Part shown: positions 53,175-61,466 of the stretch, one piece after another
Numbering within the stretch: position 1 is the stretch's first letter
Layout: the number at the start of each line of letters is the position of its first letter
From: Bdellovibrio sp047344985
GTDB taxonomy: Bacteria > Bdellovibrionota > Bdellovibrionia > Bdellovibrionales > Bdellovibrionaceae
Direction of reading: 5' to 3'
DNA: 64,000 nt
Assembly: GCF_047344985.1 (NCBI RefSeq)
Contig: NZ_CP178861.1
Location: 1,426,001-1,490,000 of the forward strand
Position numbers and translations under genes: made by a program
The notes under the pieces: generated by a model
What the model was told of the DNA's origin: nothing
Databases searched by the model: none
Seen by the model: the letters and a program-made list of their open reading frames with translations, nothing else

Positions 53175-55773
53175 GATCTCCAAAAATTCCCATTTCGTTT
53201 TAGCCTTTGCCGTTCTTGGTGTTGCGATGACGGTCATGATCGGATGGATCTTAAGAAGTCCAGAGATCATCCAGCTCAGTCCTTCCATGGCGCCAATGGT
53301 GTTTAATACCGCGTTTTCGTTTGCTGCATTGGCAGTGGGATTTTTATTCTCAGAGTTCAAGTCACCGTTTGTGTCTAGAATGATGTCGCTCATCGTGATT
53401 TTTATTTCTGTCCTGACCTTGGCGCAATATTTTTTCGGAGTGAACATTGGCATCGACAGGCTTTTCATCGAACCGTTTTACGGGGTCGGCGTTGTGGTGC
53501 CAGGGCGCATGTCCATTAGTGCTTCCAGCTGTTTTTTGATATTAGCTCTTTTGTTTTTCTTTCGTCGTCCCGGATATTCTTATCAGATGGCTTGTGTTTC
53601 GATATCAACTTTGGTCATCGGCTTTTCTGTTTTTGGTATTGCCGGATACGCTCTGGGATTTAGCGCAGAATATGGGTGGGGAAGCTTCTCCCGTATGGCC
53701 TTGCATACAAGCATCTGTTTTATTTTGCTTTCATTGGCGGCCTTGTGGCAGTTGCGTTTGCGAGTTCGTGAGTACTCAGTCCGTCGCAGCGCCTTGATTC
53801 CGTTTTATGTGGTGATGGTGGGAATTCTTACCTCGATGCTGATTTGGCAGCTTTTGGTTCTGCGTGATCAGGAGCGCAACAAGCGCGTTATTCAAATTCG
53901 TGGTGAAAGCCTGAAAGCAAGCTTAGATAACGTCTTTTTACCTTTAGAAAAATCTTTAGAACACATGTCCCGGCGTTTCTCTTCAGGAGCTTACAACGAC
54001 TACAAAATGTGGCTGGTGGATGCTTCAAGTTACTTTGAAGAATTTGATGGATTAAAGCGCCTGGTATGGGCGGATCCGAACGATATCATTCGTTGGGTTT
54101 ATCCCATGGCCAATGGGGGTGACCGTGTTATTAACACAGGCGTGGATAATCGCGAATTGCGCGAGCATCTTAAAAAAGCCACCTCGGAACATCAGGCCAT
54201 TCTTTCTCGCATTTTTGAATTAAAAACCGGCGGCCGAGGCTTTATTCTCATCGTGCCCGTTTTTAAAAATGAAAAATATTATGGCTCTGTTTCTGCTGCC
54301 TTGATGGCGGAACCTTTTTTCTCTCGGGTTATTCAAGTCGACGGTTATGACCTGTCAATTCTTGAAGACGGGAAAGAAATTTATAGCAAGGGAACACCCG
54401 ATCCGGTTTTTGCTCGCGACTGGAAAACGGAAACCAGATACTCCACGCTGGGAGCCAGCTGGGATATTATTCTTGTGCCCACGGCGACGACAGTTCGCGA
54501 AAACACCTCGGCTCTTCCAGGAGTCGTTTTGCTCTTTGGCGTCAGCGTTTCCATCCTGTTGGGCTTGGCTCTTAATTTTTACAATCGTTCTCGAGACTCA
54601 GAAAAAATCGCCAAAGAATCTTTTGAACTCAAACAAGCCAGTATGAATGCGGTGCCATTGATGATGATTTCAATGGATACGAACACCACCATTCGAGAAA
54701 TGAATGCCACCGCCGAAAGAATTTTAGAATATTCTTCGGAGGAAGTTGCCGGAAAAACTACGCCGGTTATTTTTCATGACGCGAATGAAGTTCGTGATGT
54801 GCAAGACAAGATTGAAAAAGAACTCGGACGTCCCGTAACTTTGGGGGCTGATTACCTTCAGGCGTTTTTTGCCTTGGGATATAACAAAGCCTCTGAATGG
54901 ACGATGATTTCTAAATCAGGGAAGCGCTATTCAGTTGTGATTTCGACCAGCGAAATTCGTGATGAAAATGGGGAAGTGACGGGATATCTGGAAGTTTTAG
55001 AGGACGTTACTCAGCAAAAAGAAAAAGAGCGCGTTCTTAAAGAACAAGAGCTGAAAATCTTAGCCTCTTCGCGTTTGGCTTCTCTGGGGGAAATGGCAGC
55101 GGGAATTGCGCATGAGATTAATAATCCTTTGGCGATCATTGGGGGGCACGTCGGCGTGTTAAGAAAACTCTTAGCGCAAAAGGGTCTTGCTGAAGAAACA
55201 GATTTAAACAAGAAAGTCGATTCTATCGAACACGTGGTTCACCGTATTGCAAAAATCATTCGTGGCTTACGCAGTTATGCGCGTGAGTCGGATCTCAGCA
55301 GTGATGAAAGCGTAAAAGTGGAAACACTGATCGAAGACACGATGGCGTTTTGTCACGAGAGATTCCGCTCCGAAGGGGTTGAGATTGTGATCTCCATGGA
55401 ACCCAATTTGGTTGTTTATGGGCGTCCGTATCAGATCTCGCAGGTTTTATTAAATCTTCTCAACAACGCTTTGGATGCGGTCTCTACCGCCAAACTTAAA
55501 AAAGTCACAGTGGATGCGCAACGAAGCGGTGAGGGTGTTGAGCTCAGCGTGGCCGACACCGGTCCCGGAGTTCCTTATCACTTGCGCAATAAAATCATGG
55601 AACCTTTTTTCACAACGAAAGAAGTTGGAAAAGGCGTCGGCTTGGGATTAAGTATTTCTCAAGGAATTATTCAGTCACACAATGGGAAATTTTATTTGGA
55701 TGAAAGCTCTGCGAAAACCAGATTTGTGATTTGGTTGCCTCAGCCTAAAGATTCCAAGCCCATCCACCCTTAA
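53161..55773 (+). CDS. Membrane sensor histidine kinase with CHASE and PAS domains
   Basis: 870 residues starting with GTG 53161 inside the rsh end. About seven N-terminal hydrophobic helices, then an extracytoplasmic CHASE-like domain (WADPNDIIRWVYP ... FILIVPVF, residues about 295-390), one more helix (VLLFGVSVSILLGLAL), a PAS domain (MNAVPLMMISMDTNTTI), HisKA with the phospho-acceptor His in HEINNPL (about residue 650), and HATPase with N box LLNLLNNALDAV and G boxes DTGPGVP, GVGLGLSIS. No receiver domain or response regulator is adjacent. Translational coupling to rsh suggests linkage of sensing to the stringent response (inference). Confidence 0.88.
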   Translation: MSSTKISKNSHFVLAFAVLGVAMTVMIGWILRSPEIIQLSPSMAPMVFNTAFSFAALAVGFLFSEFKSPFVSRMMSLIVIFISVLTLAQYFFGVNIGIDRLFIEPFYGVGVVVPGRMSISASSCFLILALLFFFRRPGYSYQMACVSISTLVIGFSVFGIAGYALGFSAEYGWGSFSRMALHTSICFILLSLAALWQLRLRVREYSVRRSALIPFYVVMVGILTSMLIWQLLVLRDQERNKRVIQIRGESLKASLDNVFLPLEKSLEHMSRRFSSGAYNDYKMWLVDASSYFEEFDGLKRLVWADPNDIIRWVYPMANGGDRVINTGVDNRELREHLKKATSEHQAILSRIFELKTGGRGFILIVPVFKNEKYYGSVSAALMAEPFFSRVIQVDGYDLSILEDGKEIYSKGTPDPVFARDWKTETRYSTLGASWDIILVPTATTVRENTSALPGVVLLFGVSVSILLGLALNFYNRSRDSEKIAKESFELKQASMNAVPLMMISMDTNTTIREMNATAERILEYSSEEVAGKTTPVIFHDANEVRDVQDKIEKELGRPVTLGADYLQAFFALGYNKASEWTMISKSGKRYSVVISTSEIRDENGEVTGYLEVLEDVTQQKEKERVLKEQELKILASSRLASLGEMAAGIAHEINNPLAIIGGHVGVLRKLLAQKGLAEETDLNKKVDSIEHVVHRIAKIIRGLRSYARESDLSSDESVKVETLIEDTMAFCHERFRSEGVEIVISMEPNLVVYGRPYQISQVLLNLLNNALDAVSTAKLKKVTVDAQRSGEGVELSVADTGPGVPYHLRNKIMEPFFTTKEVGKGVGLGLSISQGIIQSHNGKFYLDESSAKTRFVIWLPQPKDSKPIHP

Positions 55774-56662
55774 TCAAAATCATATTCGCCTTCACCGTGT
55801 CTGAAGCGGGGAAGAGATTGTATTCAATGCTGACAGGGATGTAGTTCTTGCGACTCATTTGAATGTCAGTGCCAAGAGCAAATGTGAAAACCTGATTGGT
55901 AGAAATCTGCGATTCGTTTAATGCTGTGCTAGATTTAGAAACGGCGAGCATGTATCCCATGCCTCCACCGACCCATCCACGATATTTTCCCTGGATCGGA
56001 TACCACTTAAGAAGTCCATACAATGACAGGTAGTTGATTTTTGCGTCACAGCTTGTTGAGCCCGAGCAGGCCGCCTCTGAGGCGTTTCCTGAAACATTGA
56101 ATTGTTCAATGGCAGCAGAACCTCGTCCCACTAAAGCTTGTCCAAAAGCGTAGTCATAAAAACCACCCACGCCAAAGCCAGAGCCACTCATACTGGTTGA
56201 AGTTTTATGGCTGATGCCAAAGCCATCTTTGTAGCTCACGTCCGCGTTCATGGAATTCATGATGTAACTGCCGGTAATCCCGTAAGAATCTTTCACCACG
56301 CGCAAATAACTCATGTCATTGCGAGAAACGGGTGCCGACTCTTCTTCCGAAGTTTCGCTCGCTGGAACATCGGCGCTCATTTTCGAAGCGGCTTTGGCTT
56401 GCAGAGCATAACCTTGAGCTGCGCGTCCTTTAAGGATTTCTCCCAGAGCTTTGGAACCTTTGACTTGTTTGATACGAATGATCGCCGTTTTTTTATTGTT
56501 CGCAGGATTGAGCAAATAAAATTCGTCACCTTCGGAAGTGGTGTCGCCTTCAAGATTGATCAGAACTTTTTGTCCTTTAACGGCAGAAACAGAAGCTGAG
56601 TAAGCAGCAGAAGTCCAAAACATAAAGAGGCAGGCAACGAAGATGTGAGTTCTCAAGATCAC
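55745..56662 (-). CDS. Outer-membrane beta-barrel protein with C-terminal aromatic signature
   Basis: 305 residues with signal peptide (FVACLFMFWTSAAYSA). A beta-rich N-terminal domain (GQKVLINLEGDTTSEGDEFYLL, SH3-like) is followed by a low-complexity Ser/Glu linker and an eight- to ten-strand barrel (YGITGSYIMNSMNADVSYKDGFG ... ILIKGGWAWNL). Two cysteines ACSGSTSCD form a probable disulfide loop. The 3' end overlaps the convergent kinase by 29 bases. Function unknown; it is followed on the same strand by a lipoprotein ten bases upstream. Confidence 0.65.
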   Translation of the reverse strand: MILRTHIFVACLFMFWTSAAYSASVSAVKGQKVLINLEGDTTSEGDEFYLLNPANNKKTAIIRIKQVKGSKALGEILKGRAAQGYALQAKAASKMSADVPASETSEEESAPVSRNDMSYLRVVKDSYGITGSYIMNSMNADVSYKDGFGISHKTSTSMSGSGFGVGGFYDYAFGQALVGRGSAAIEQFNVSGNASEAACSGSTSCDAKINYLSLYGLLKWYPIQGKYRGWVGGGMGYMLAVSKSSTALNESQISTNQVFTFALGTDIQMSRKNYIPVSIEYNLFPASDTVKANMILIKGGWAWNL

Positions 56663-56671
56663 TTGTTTTTC

Positions 56672-57067
56672 CTATTCAAGAGTCATCATGTTGTTTTCAA
56701 GTTCTCGAATGAATTGGTCCTTATAAAGATTCCAAACCATGTCATTGGCAAATTCATAGACGCAAGCTTGAGTTGCAGTCTCTGTTTTTTGCAAAGCCTT
56801 TACCTCAACACGTTGATTACGGTGAGTGCGCCAAACTTCTAAATCTGGTTCTGAAACAACAAGTTCATAGGTGTGAGAAGGGAATTCTTCATTGAACCAG
56901 GTCTCGAGGCGGCCTTCTTTTTTGCAGCTTTTAAGTTGAAATGCGGTCGCAGCGGCAGAGATCTTGCCAGGAGCTTCGGATTCAAATTGCTTACGACCTT
57001 CCGAGCGGTAGACGGTGCAACCACTTAAAAAAAGGACTGAAACTGTGGAGAGCAATAACCACTTCAT
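56672..57067 (-). CDS. Small lipoprotein, unknown
   Basis: 131 residues with a lipobox LFLSGCTVY after a hydrophobic signal. Two further cysteines in the mature part. Ten bases upstream of the barrel gene on the same strand, so likely one operon in which the lipoprotein may assist the barrel. No family recognised. Confidence 0.65.
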   Translation of the reverse strand: MKWLLLSTVSVLFLSGCTVYRSEGRKQFESEAPGKISAAATAFQLKSCKKEGRLETWFNEEFPSHTYELVVSEPDLEVWRTHRNQRVEVKALQKTETATQACVYEFANDMVWNLYKDQFIRELENNMMTLE

Positions 57068-57113
57068 AGCCCTTTAATTATAGAAGAGGCTGGACTAAAT
57101 AAGAATAAATAAA

Positions 57114-57140
57114 AAGCCCCGATGGGTTAAATCGGGGCTT
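57114..57140 (-). terminator. Terminator between ssb and lipoprotein gene
   Basis: AAGCCCCGAT (57114-57123), loop GGGTTAA, ATCGGGGCTT (57131-57140). On the minus strand a T-rich run follows (complement of AAATAAAAA), so it ends ssb transcription. Confidence 0.85.
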
Positions 57141-57206
57141 AAGCACGGCTTTGTTCCTTATGGATAAAGCTGTATTTTTTGTCGAACTTAATGACGAGAG
57201 TTCAGT

Positions 57207-57644
57207 CTAAAACGGGATCTCATCGTTAGAGTTGAAGCTAGGTTCTGGACCGAAATCTTGGAAGTTGAAGTCGTCGTTACCTGCAGATGAAGAACGGCTT
57301 GAACCAGCTTCTGCACCAGCGGCACCCAAGAATTGAACTGTGCTTGCTACGATTTCAGTCGTGTAGCGTTTTTGACCTTGTTGGTCTTCCCACTGACGTG
57401 TTTGAAGTTTACCTTCAACGTAAACTTGACGACCTTTTGCAAGGTGCTTACCGCAGATCTCTGCAAGTTTGCCCCACACAGTTACACGGTGCCATTCTGT
57501 TTTTTCTTGGCGTTGACCGTCTTTAACCCAAGTTTCGCTTGTTGCGATGTTAAGACGAGCTACAGTGCTGCCGCTACCGATAGCTTTCACTTCTGGATCA
57601 GCGCCCAAACGACCTACTAGAATGACTTTATTTACACCTGACAT
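57207..57644 (-). CDS. ssb: Single-stranded DNA-binding protein
   Basis: 145 residues. OB-fold signature NKVILVGRLGADPEVKAIGSGSTVARLNIATSE and EWHRVTVWGKLAEICGKHLAKGRQVYVEGKL, a short Ser/Gly-rich spacer and the acidic tail ending NDEIPF that recruits repair and replication partners. Start 57644 has TGGAGGGAAT upstream. A perfect palindrome, AAACCATTTGGTTT (57659-57672), sits just upstream of the Shine-Dalgarno and may be an operator. Confidence 0.96.
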   Translation of the reverse strand: MSGVNKVILVGRLGADPEVKAIGSGSTVARLNIATSETWVKDGQRQEKTEWHRVTVWGKLAEICGKHLAKGRQVYVEGKLQTRQWEDQQGQKRYTTEIVASTVQFLGAAGAEAGSSRSSSAGNDDFNFQDFGPEPSFNSNDEIPF

Positions 57645-57658
57645 ATTCCCTCCAAATT

Positions 57659-57672
57659 AAACCATTTGGTTT
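57659..57672. promoter_or_regulatory. Perfect palindrome upstream of ssb
   Basis: AAACCATTTGGTTT, 14 bases, immediately upstream of the ssb Shine-Dalgarno. It fits a homodimer-binding operator; I do not know the protein. It does not match the usual LexA box. Confidence 0.35.
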
Positions 57673-57754
57673 TTGTTCTCTTTATGATCGAAGTCAATAA
57701 TGGACTTCAGACCGCATTTTTATTGTGGAATGGGATGAGCAATATTTAGGCAGA

Positions 57755-57781
57755 CCCCTTCTCAGTTTAAATTAGAAGGGG
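57755..57781. terminator. Stem-loop at 3' end of T2SS operon
   Basis: CCCCTTCT (57755-57762), loop CAGTTTAAATT, AGAAGGGG (57774-57781), 26 bases beyond the gspN stop. No T-run follows on the minus strand, so a stability or pausing role is as likely as termination. Confidence 0.4.
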
Positions 57782-57806
57782 TTCCATAGGGGAGACTAAA
57801 ACCGGA

Positions 57807-58772
57807 CTAACGCGCAGCCCCGATGCTCGGCGGCATCATAGGATTTGTTGCTGAAACTTTGAACTTATACTGAGCGCCTTCACTGGTGGGTGTTTTATAG
57901 CCATCAATAAAGGAGAGGAATAAAGCCGCGCGATCTTGGAAGCTCTTACGAGCTTTCAAATCGATCTCAAAGTTATAAGCGCCAATCTGCTGACCAAAAG
58001 AACCGCCACGGTTGACGATCGTAAGACCAATGTTGCCTTTGATCGTACCATAAAGCTCATCGCCCGGTTTTCCAATGGTTCCACTTTCAATCACAAAACG
58101 GCCGGCTGCCAAACGGCCTTTCAATTCCACCGTACTCAACTTTAAATCCGGCAATGTCAAAGGACCCATCGGTGTGTTGACATTCGACGGAGGCAATTCG
58201 AATTTACTGATCGACATGTCGACTTCCACTTCAGGTTGTTCCTGAAATGAAAGATCGGCTAGCGCTGTCGTTTCCAAATTCAACTGACCTTTTAACAAAA
58301 CAGGCAAATTCGCAAGCTCACGCAAATCATGCAAAGAAACTTTCTTCGCTGTGAGTTCAATGCGATGTCTTTCAACGCCATTCTCAGTGCGTGTGCCTTT
58401 GCCCACGTGAAGATCCACGTCGCCTTTTAAAAGACCCTTCGCAGAGACATGACCATAGGGTTTTTGCGCAATAAGGCCTGACACAGACGGAGTAATCACA
58501 AGTTCCTGCGCTGAAAGAGCAGGGGTGCGAATGGATTCAATATACACTTGATCCATTTGTACGCCGGGCTGCGGGAACAAGCTCATCTTCAATCTTTCAA
58601 ACTGCAAATAAACTGAGTTGTTTGAAAGCTTGGACACTTGGGAAGAAATCAAATCACTTAAATCATCAAATGGAAAAAGAACGAATAAGAAAACCAAGAC
58701 GGAAACAACCATCACGAAGATCTTGCCTTTGCCTTGACGAATAAGCTGAATCAGCGAGCGCAATTGTTCCAT
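57807..58772 (-). CDS. gspN: Type II secretion protein GspN
   Basis: 321 residues. One N-terminal membrane helix (FVMVVSVLVFLFVLFPF) and a periplasmic beta-rich domain; DDLSDLISSQVSKL and the C-terminal KFKVSATNPMMPPS match GspN of the Leptospira/Bdellovibrio type. GspN helps GspC/D assembly at the inner membrane. Last gene of the gspI-J-K-L-M-N operon; ends convergent with ssb at a distance of about 160 bases. Confidence 0.8.
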   Translation of the reverse strand: MEQLRSLIQLIRQGKGKIFVMVVSVLVFLFVLFPFDDLSDLISSQVSKLSNNSVYLQFERLKMSLFPQPGVQMDQVYIESIRTPALSAQELVITPSVSGLIAQKPYGHVSAKGLLKGDVDLHVGKGTRTENGVERHRIELTAKKVSLHDLRELANLPVLLKGQLNLETTALADLSFQEQPEVEVDMSISKFELPPSNVNTPMGPLTLPDLKLSTVELKGRLAAGRFVIESGTIGKPGDELYGTIKGNIGLTIVNRGGSFGQQIGAYNFEIDLKARKSFQDRAALFLSFIDGYKTPTSEGAQYKFKVSATNPMMPPSIGAAR

Positions 58773-58774
58773 TT

Positions 58775-59455
58775 TTATTCGCCTCCAGAATTGTTACGAT
58801 TCTTTTTCCCGCGGGGAGCAGGAACTTCTGGAGGAGGTTCCGGAGCTGCCGGAACAGCGAGAGCCACCAATTTGTAAACGACATCAAAGTAACGAGCATC
58901 TTCACGATTGGCTGTCATCACCATGTCTTTTAATTTCACACTGGGATTGATCGTTTGAAATTGATAACCCAAATCCAAAACCTGACGCAGATTGAGCTTT
59001 GCAAGGCTCACTTGCAAAAGTCCTTCTGTCAGATTTTTAGGAATCACTTTGGAGTTGTTATCAGCGACTTCCGTTCCCTTGATTTGTTCCGGCAAAAGAT
59101 TCGCGTTTTTAATCTGATTTTCAACGCTGGAACGAATCATGTCCATGCTCGGGGCTTGCGGGATTTGCGGAATGTCTGAAGATTCGCGGCTGACTTTAAG
59201 AAGCTCGCGAATTGTCATGCGCTTTCCTTCAAATTCTCCTACGTATTCTTGAGATTGTGAATAGTAACGGTAGGGAATCGAAAGAATCACAAAAGCAATC
59301 AAAGCAGCCCCGCCCACCAGCGTGACCTTCTGCATGGAGGGTGACATGTTTTCATAGCGGTCGCGCAGCTGATTGTAAGTACCGCTTTCTTGAATACGTT
59401 CCCAAGTGACGCGGGCATCAGAAACTAATTTGTCTTTTAAATCATCTAAATTCAT
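58775..59455 (-). CDS. gspM: Type II secretion protein GspM
   Basis: 226 residues, one membrane helix (VTLVGGAALIAFVILSIPY) near residue 45 after a short cytoplasmic N-terminus, and a periplasmic ferredoxin-like domain with SVENQIKNANLLPEQIKG and a basic Pro-rich tail. The size, topology and position between GspL and GspN support GspM, which joins GspL in the inner-membrane platform. Overlaps gspL by four bases (ATGA). Confidence 0.75.
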   Translation of the reverse strand: MNLDDLKDKLVSDARVTWERIQESGTYNQLRDRYENMSPSMQKVTLVGGAALIAFVILSIPYRYYSQSQEYVGEFEGKRMTIRELLKVSRESSDIPQIPQAPSMDMIRSSVENQIKNANLLPEQIKGTEVADNNSKVIPKNLTEGLLQVSLAKLNLRQVLDLGYQFQTINPSVKLKDMVMTANREDARYFDVVYKLVALAVPAAPEPPPEVPAPRGKKNRNNSGGE

Positions 59456-61119
59456 CTTGTCACCTTTTGGATACCGCGATCGACGTTAAAGCTGAAAGAG
59501 AAAGCTGTTTTTCCAGGAAGAGCTCCCAATGTGGATCTTTGCGTCTTCACTTGGCCATCGGTTGTGATATTCGTGAGAGACTGTTGCAAGAGTGACATCT
59601 CTTGCGGAGAGCTAACATATCCTTGCATTGTCACTTGCGTGTCTTCGACTTGCAGTTGATGCACATCCAAAGTCACCGAATTTTTCGGAGGAGTCGCGTC
59701 GTTGATTTTTTTCACGATATCCAGAGCGGAGTTCATTGTTGCAACACTCGCCAATGTTTTCAGATCGGCTGCGCGCTTTTTGTTTTCACGAATGTATTTG
59801 CGAATACCACTTTCAGAAGCGTTTTTGCCTTTAAGACCCGCAACGGCTTTCGCCTGGTCTTTCAAAACTTCCTGAGTGCGATCCGCAAGGCTTAAAGAAA
59901 AGCTTTCGCGCAGAGATGTGTAAACGAAAAGAACAAGAAGAGCCGCTGTCGCGATCTTGAAAGTGTGGCCCCATTTTTCCCAGAACATTTTCATCTGGTG
60001 ATTTTCTTTTGCAAACTCACCACGAAGGAAATTGATCGGAGGATTGCGCGGCTTTTTAAAGCCTTCAATCGCAAGACCTAATGCCACACCGGCTTTAGCG
60101 CCATTTTGCACGGAACGTTCAAAAAGAACATTCGGAACCAAATCCAAGGAAGAAGCGCGGTTTACGGGAACTTCCAAAATCTGAGTCAAGAAAGGACCCA
60201 AGTTTTGAATTTGTGAAACACCGCCATTCAGATTGATCATGTCAATCTGCGCATTGAATTCACTTTTCAGTTCCAAAATAGAAAGCTGAAGATCACGAGC
60301 CATCTCACGAACACTTTTGGCAATCGTGTCCGAGAAAGTCACTTGGTCAAACGTAGCCCCTTGTTTATTTATCAAAATAAAGGCTTTTGTTTGCAGCTCT
60401 TTCATCGCTTCTAAAAACGGGATTTCATATTTTTTAGAAATTGCTTCGGCGATATTTTTTCCGCCCCACAAAACAGAGCGCACCGCGATCAAAGAGTTTC
60501 CTTCAAAAGCACTCACCAACGTGCGCGTGTGACCCATGTTTAAAACCAATTGCACGTGACGAACAGGTTTGGCCTCTTCGTCAATCGGAATGGCTGGAGG
60601 AAGTTGAGCAGGGGGAGCTTCGTTCCACTTTTCAAAAACGTTGGCAAAGGCAGTGCCTTCAGCAGAAATCAAAAAGGGATCGATACCTGCATCTTGAGCT
60701 CTTTGAATGCAGTTTTGCACGTGAACTTTCGGGGCCGCACAAGCTAAGACTTCAGCGCCGCCACCCACAGTGCGAATGATTTTCGCATCAAAGATCGCAT
60801 TGTCAGAAGAAAACGGAATGTCTTCTTCCAATTCAAAAGCCAAGCTCTTAGAAATTTTAATGCGATCATTGAAAGGGAAGAACTTATTTCGAATGGCCAC
60901 ACGGTCTTGACGAAGACCCATGATAAAACGTGTTTGATTGGGATCGTAATGACTGATGAAACTGCGGAGGAATTCAATGATTTCAAGTTCTTGGTCAGCA
61001 CCCAATGCGATGTTGAGCGGATGCTCAACGAATTGAGTCACTTGAAAACCCTTCGAAGTGTTTTGCACTTCGACAATCTTGATGCTGCTAGAACCTATGT
61101 CTATGCCGAGTGATTTCAC
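59452..61119 (-). CDS. gspL: Type II secretion protein GspL (PilM-PilN fusion type)
   Basis: 555 residues starting GTG 61119 with GGAGGAG seven bases upstream. Residues 1-340 are actin-like PilM-type (LGIDIGSSSIKIVEVQ at the start and LVLNMGHTRTLVSAFEG near residue 195); then a membrane helix (HTFKIATAALLVLFVYTS) near residue 385 and a PilN-type periplasmic ferredoxin-like domain (QVEDTQVTMQGYVSSPQEMSLL). It links the ATPase GspE to the pseudopilus platform. The gene is 347 bases from gspK with a palindromic repeat between. Confidence 0.85.
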   Translation of the reverse strand: MKSLGIDIGSSSIKIVEVQNTSKGFQVTQFVEHPLNIALGADQELEIIEFLRSFISHYDPNQTRFIMGLRQDRVAIRNKFFPFNDRIKISKSLAFELEEDIPFSSDNAIFDAKIIRTVGGGAEVLACAAPKVHVQNCIQRAQDAGIDPFLISAEGTAFANVFEKWNEAPPAQLPPAIPIDEEAKPVRHVQLVLNMGHTRTLVSAFEGNSLIAVRSVLWGGKNIAEAISKKYEIPFLEAMKELQTKAFILINKQGATFDQVTFSDTIAKSVREMARDLQLSILELKSEFNAQIDMINLNGGVSQIQNLGPFLTQILEVPVNRASSLDLVPNVLFERSVQNGAKAGVALGLAIEGFKKPRNPPINFLRGEFAKENHQMKMFWEKWGHTFKIATAALLVLFVYTSLRESFSLSLADRTQEVLKDQAKAVAGLKGKNASESGIRKYIRENKKRAADLKTLASVATMNSALDIVKKINDATPPKNSVTLDVHQLQVEDTQVTMQGYVSSPQEMSLLQQSLTNITTDGQVKTQRSTLGALPGKTAFSFSFNVDRGIQKVTR

Positions 61120-61167
61120 CGCTATGCTCCTCCATGAACACGCTTTTAGTCTAAAGTTTACGCGACG

Positions 61168-61295
61168 TTGGCTGGTAAGTATAGTTTAAATTACCGCTAC
61201 GCCTTCCGGGCTCGGTCGGTGCCGAGGCTGCGCCTCGGTTCGCGCCGTCGTGGCGCCACCGAAGGGCGGTAATTTAAACTATACTTACCAGCCAA
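61168..61295. repeat. Large palindromic repeat, copy B (inside T2SS operon)
   Basis: Perfect 30-base inverted repeat, 61168-61197 and 61266-61295, enclosing a 68-base core. The core shares with copy A (28489-28645) an identical 15-base block (61199-61213) and 19-base block (61239-61257). Between them the inner stem is CCGAGG-CTGCG-CCTCGG (61222-61238), different in sequence from copy A but at the same place. The outer arms of the two copies are unrelated. The 347-base gap gspL-gspK (61120-61466) also holds an imperfect hairpin TTTCCC ... GGGAAA at 61364-61388; I see no gene in it. Confidence 0.85.
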
Positions 61296-61466
61296 TCGGT
61301 AAAAGACCTCAGCGTGGGGCCTTCTGCGAAAGCTTTGAAGAAGAAGAATGAAAAACACTTTTCTTTCCCAGCCACGATGGCCGGGAAACAGCGGACTCAT
61401 GGATGGTGGAAGATCGCAAAACTGTTTCTGCTGAATGAAAAATGAGTTAGTAAGCTAAACCAAAGT

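Noticed and set aside
57755..57781. Stem-loop as a definite T2SS terminator
   Set aside because: No T-run on either side, so kept only as low-confidence.
61197..61400. 67-residue minus-strand ORF between gspK and gspL
   Set aside because: Overlaps the palindromic core and gives Arg-rich nonsense; the gap is better explained by the repeat.
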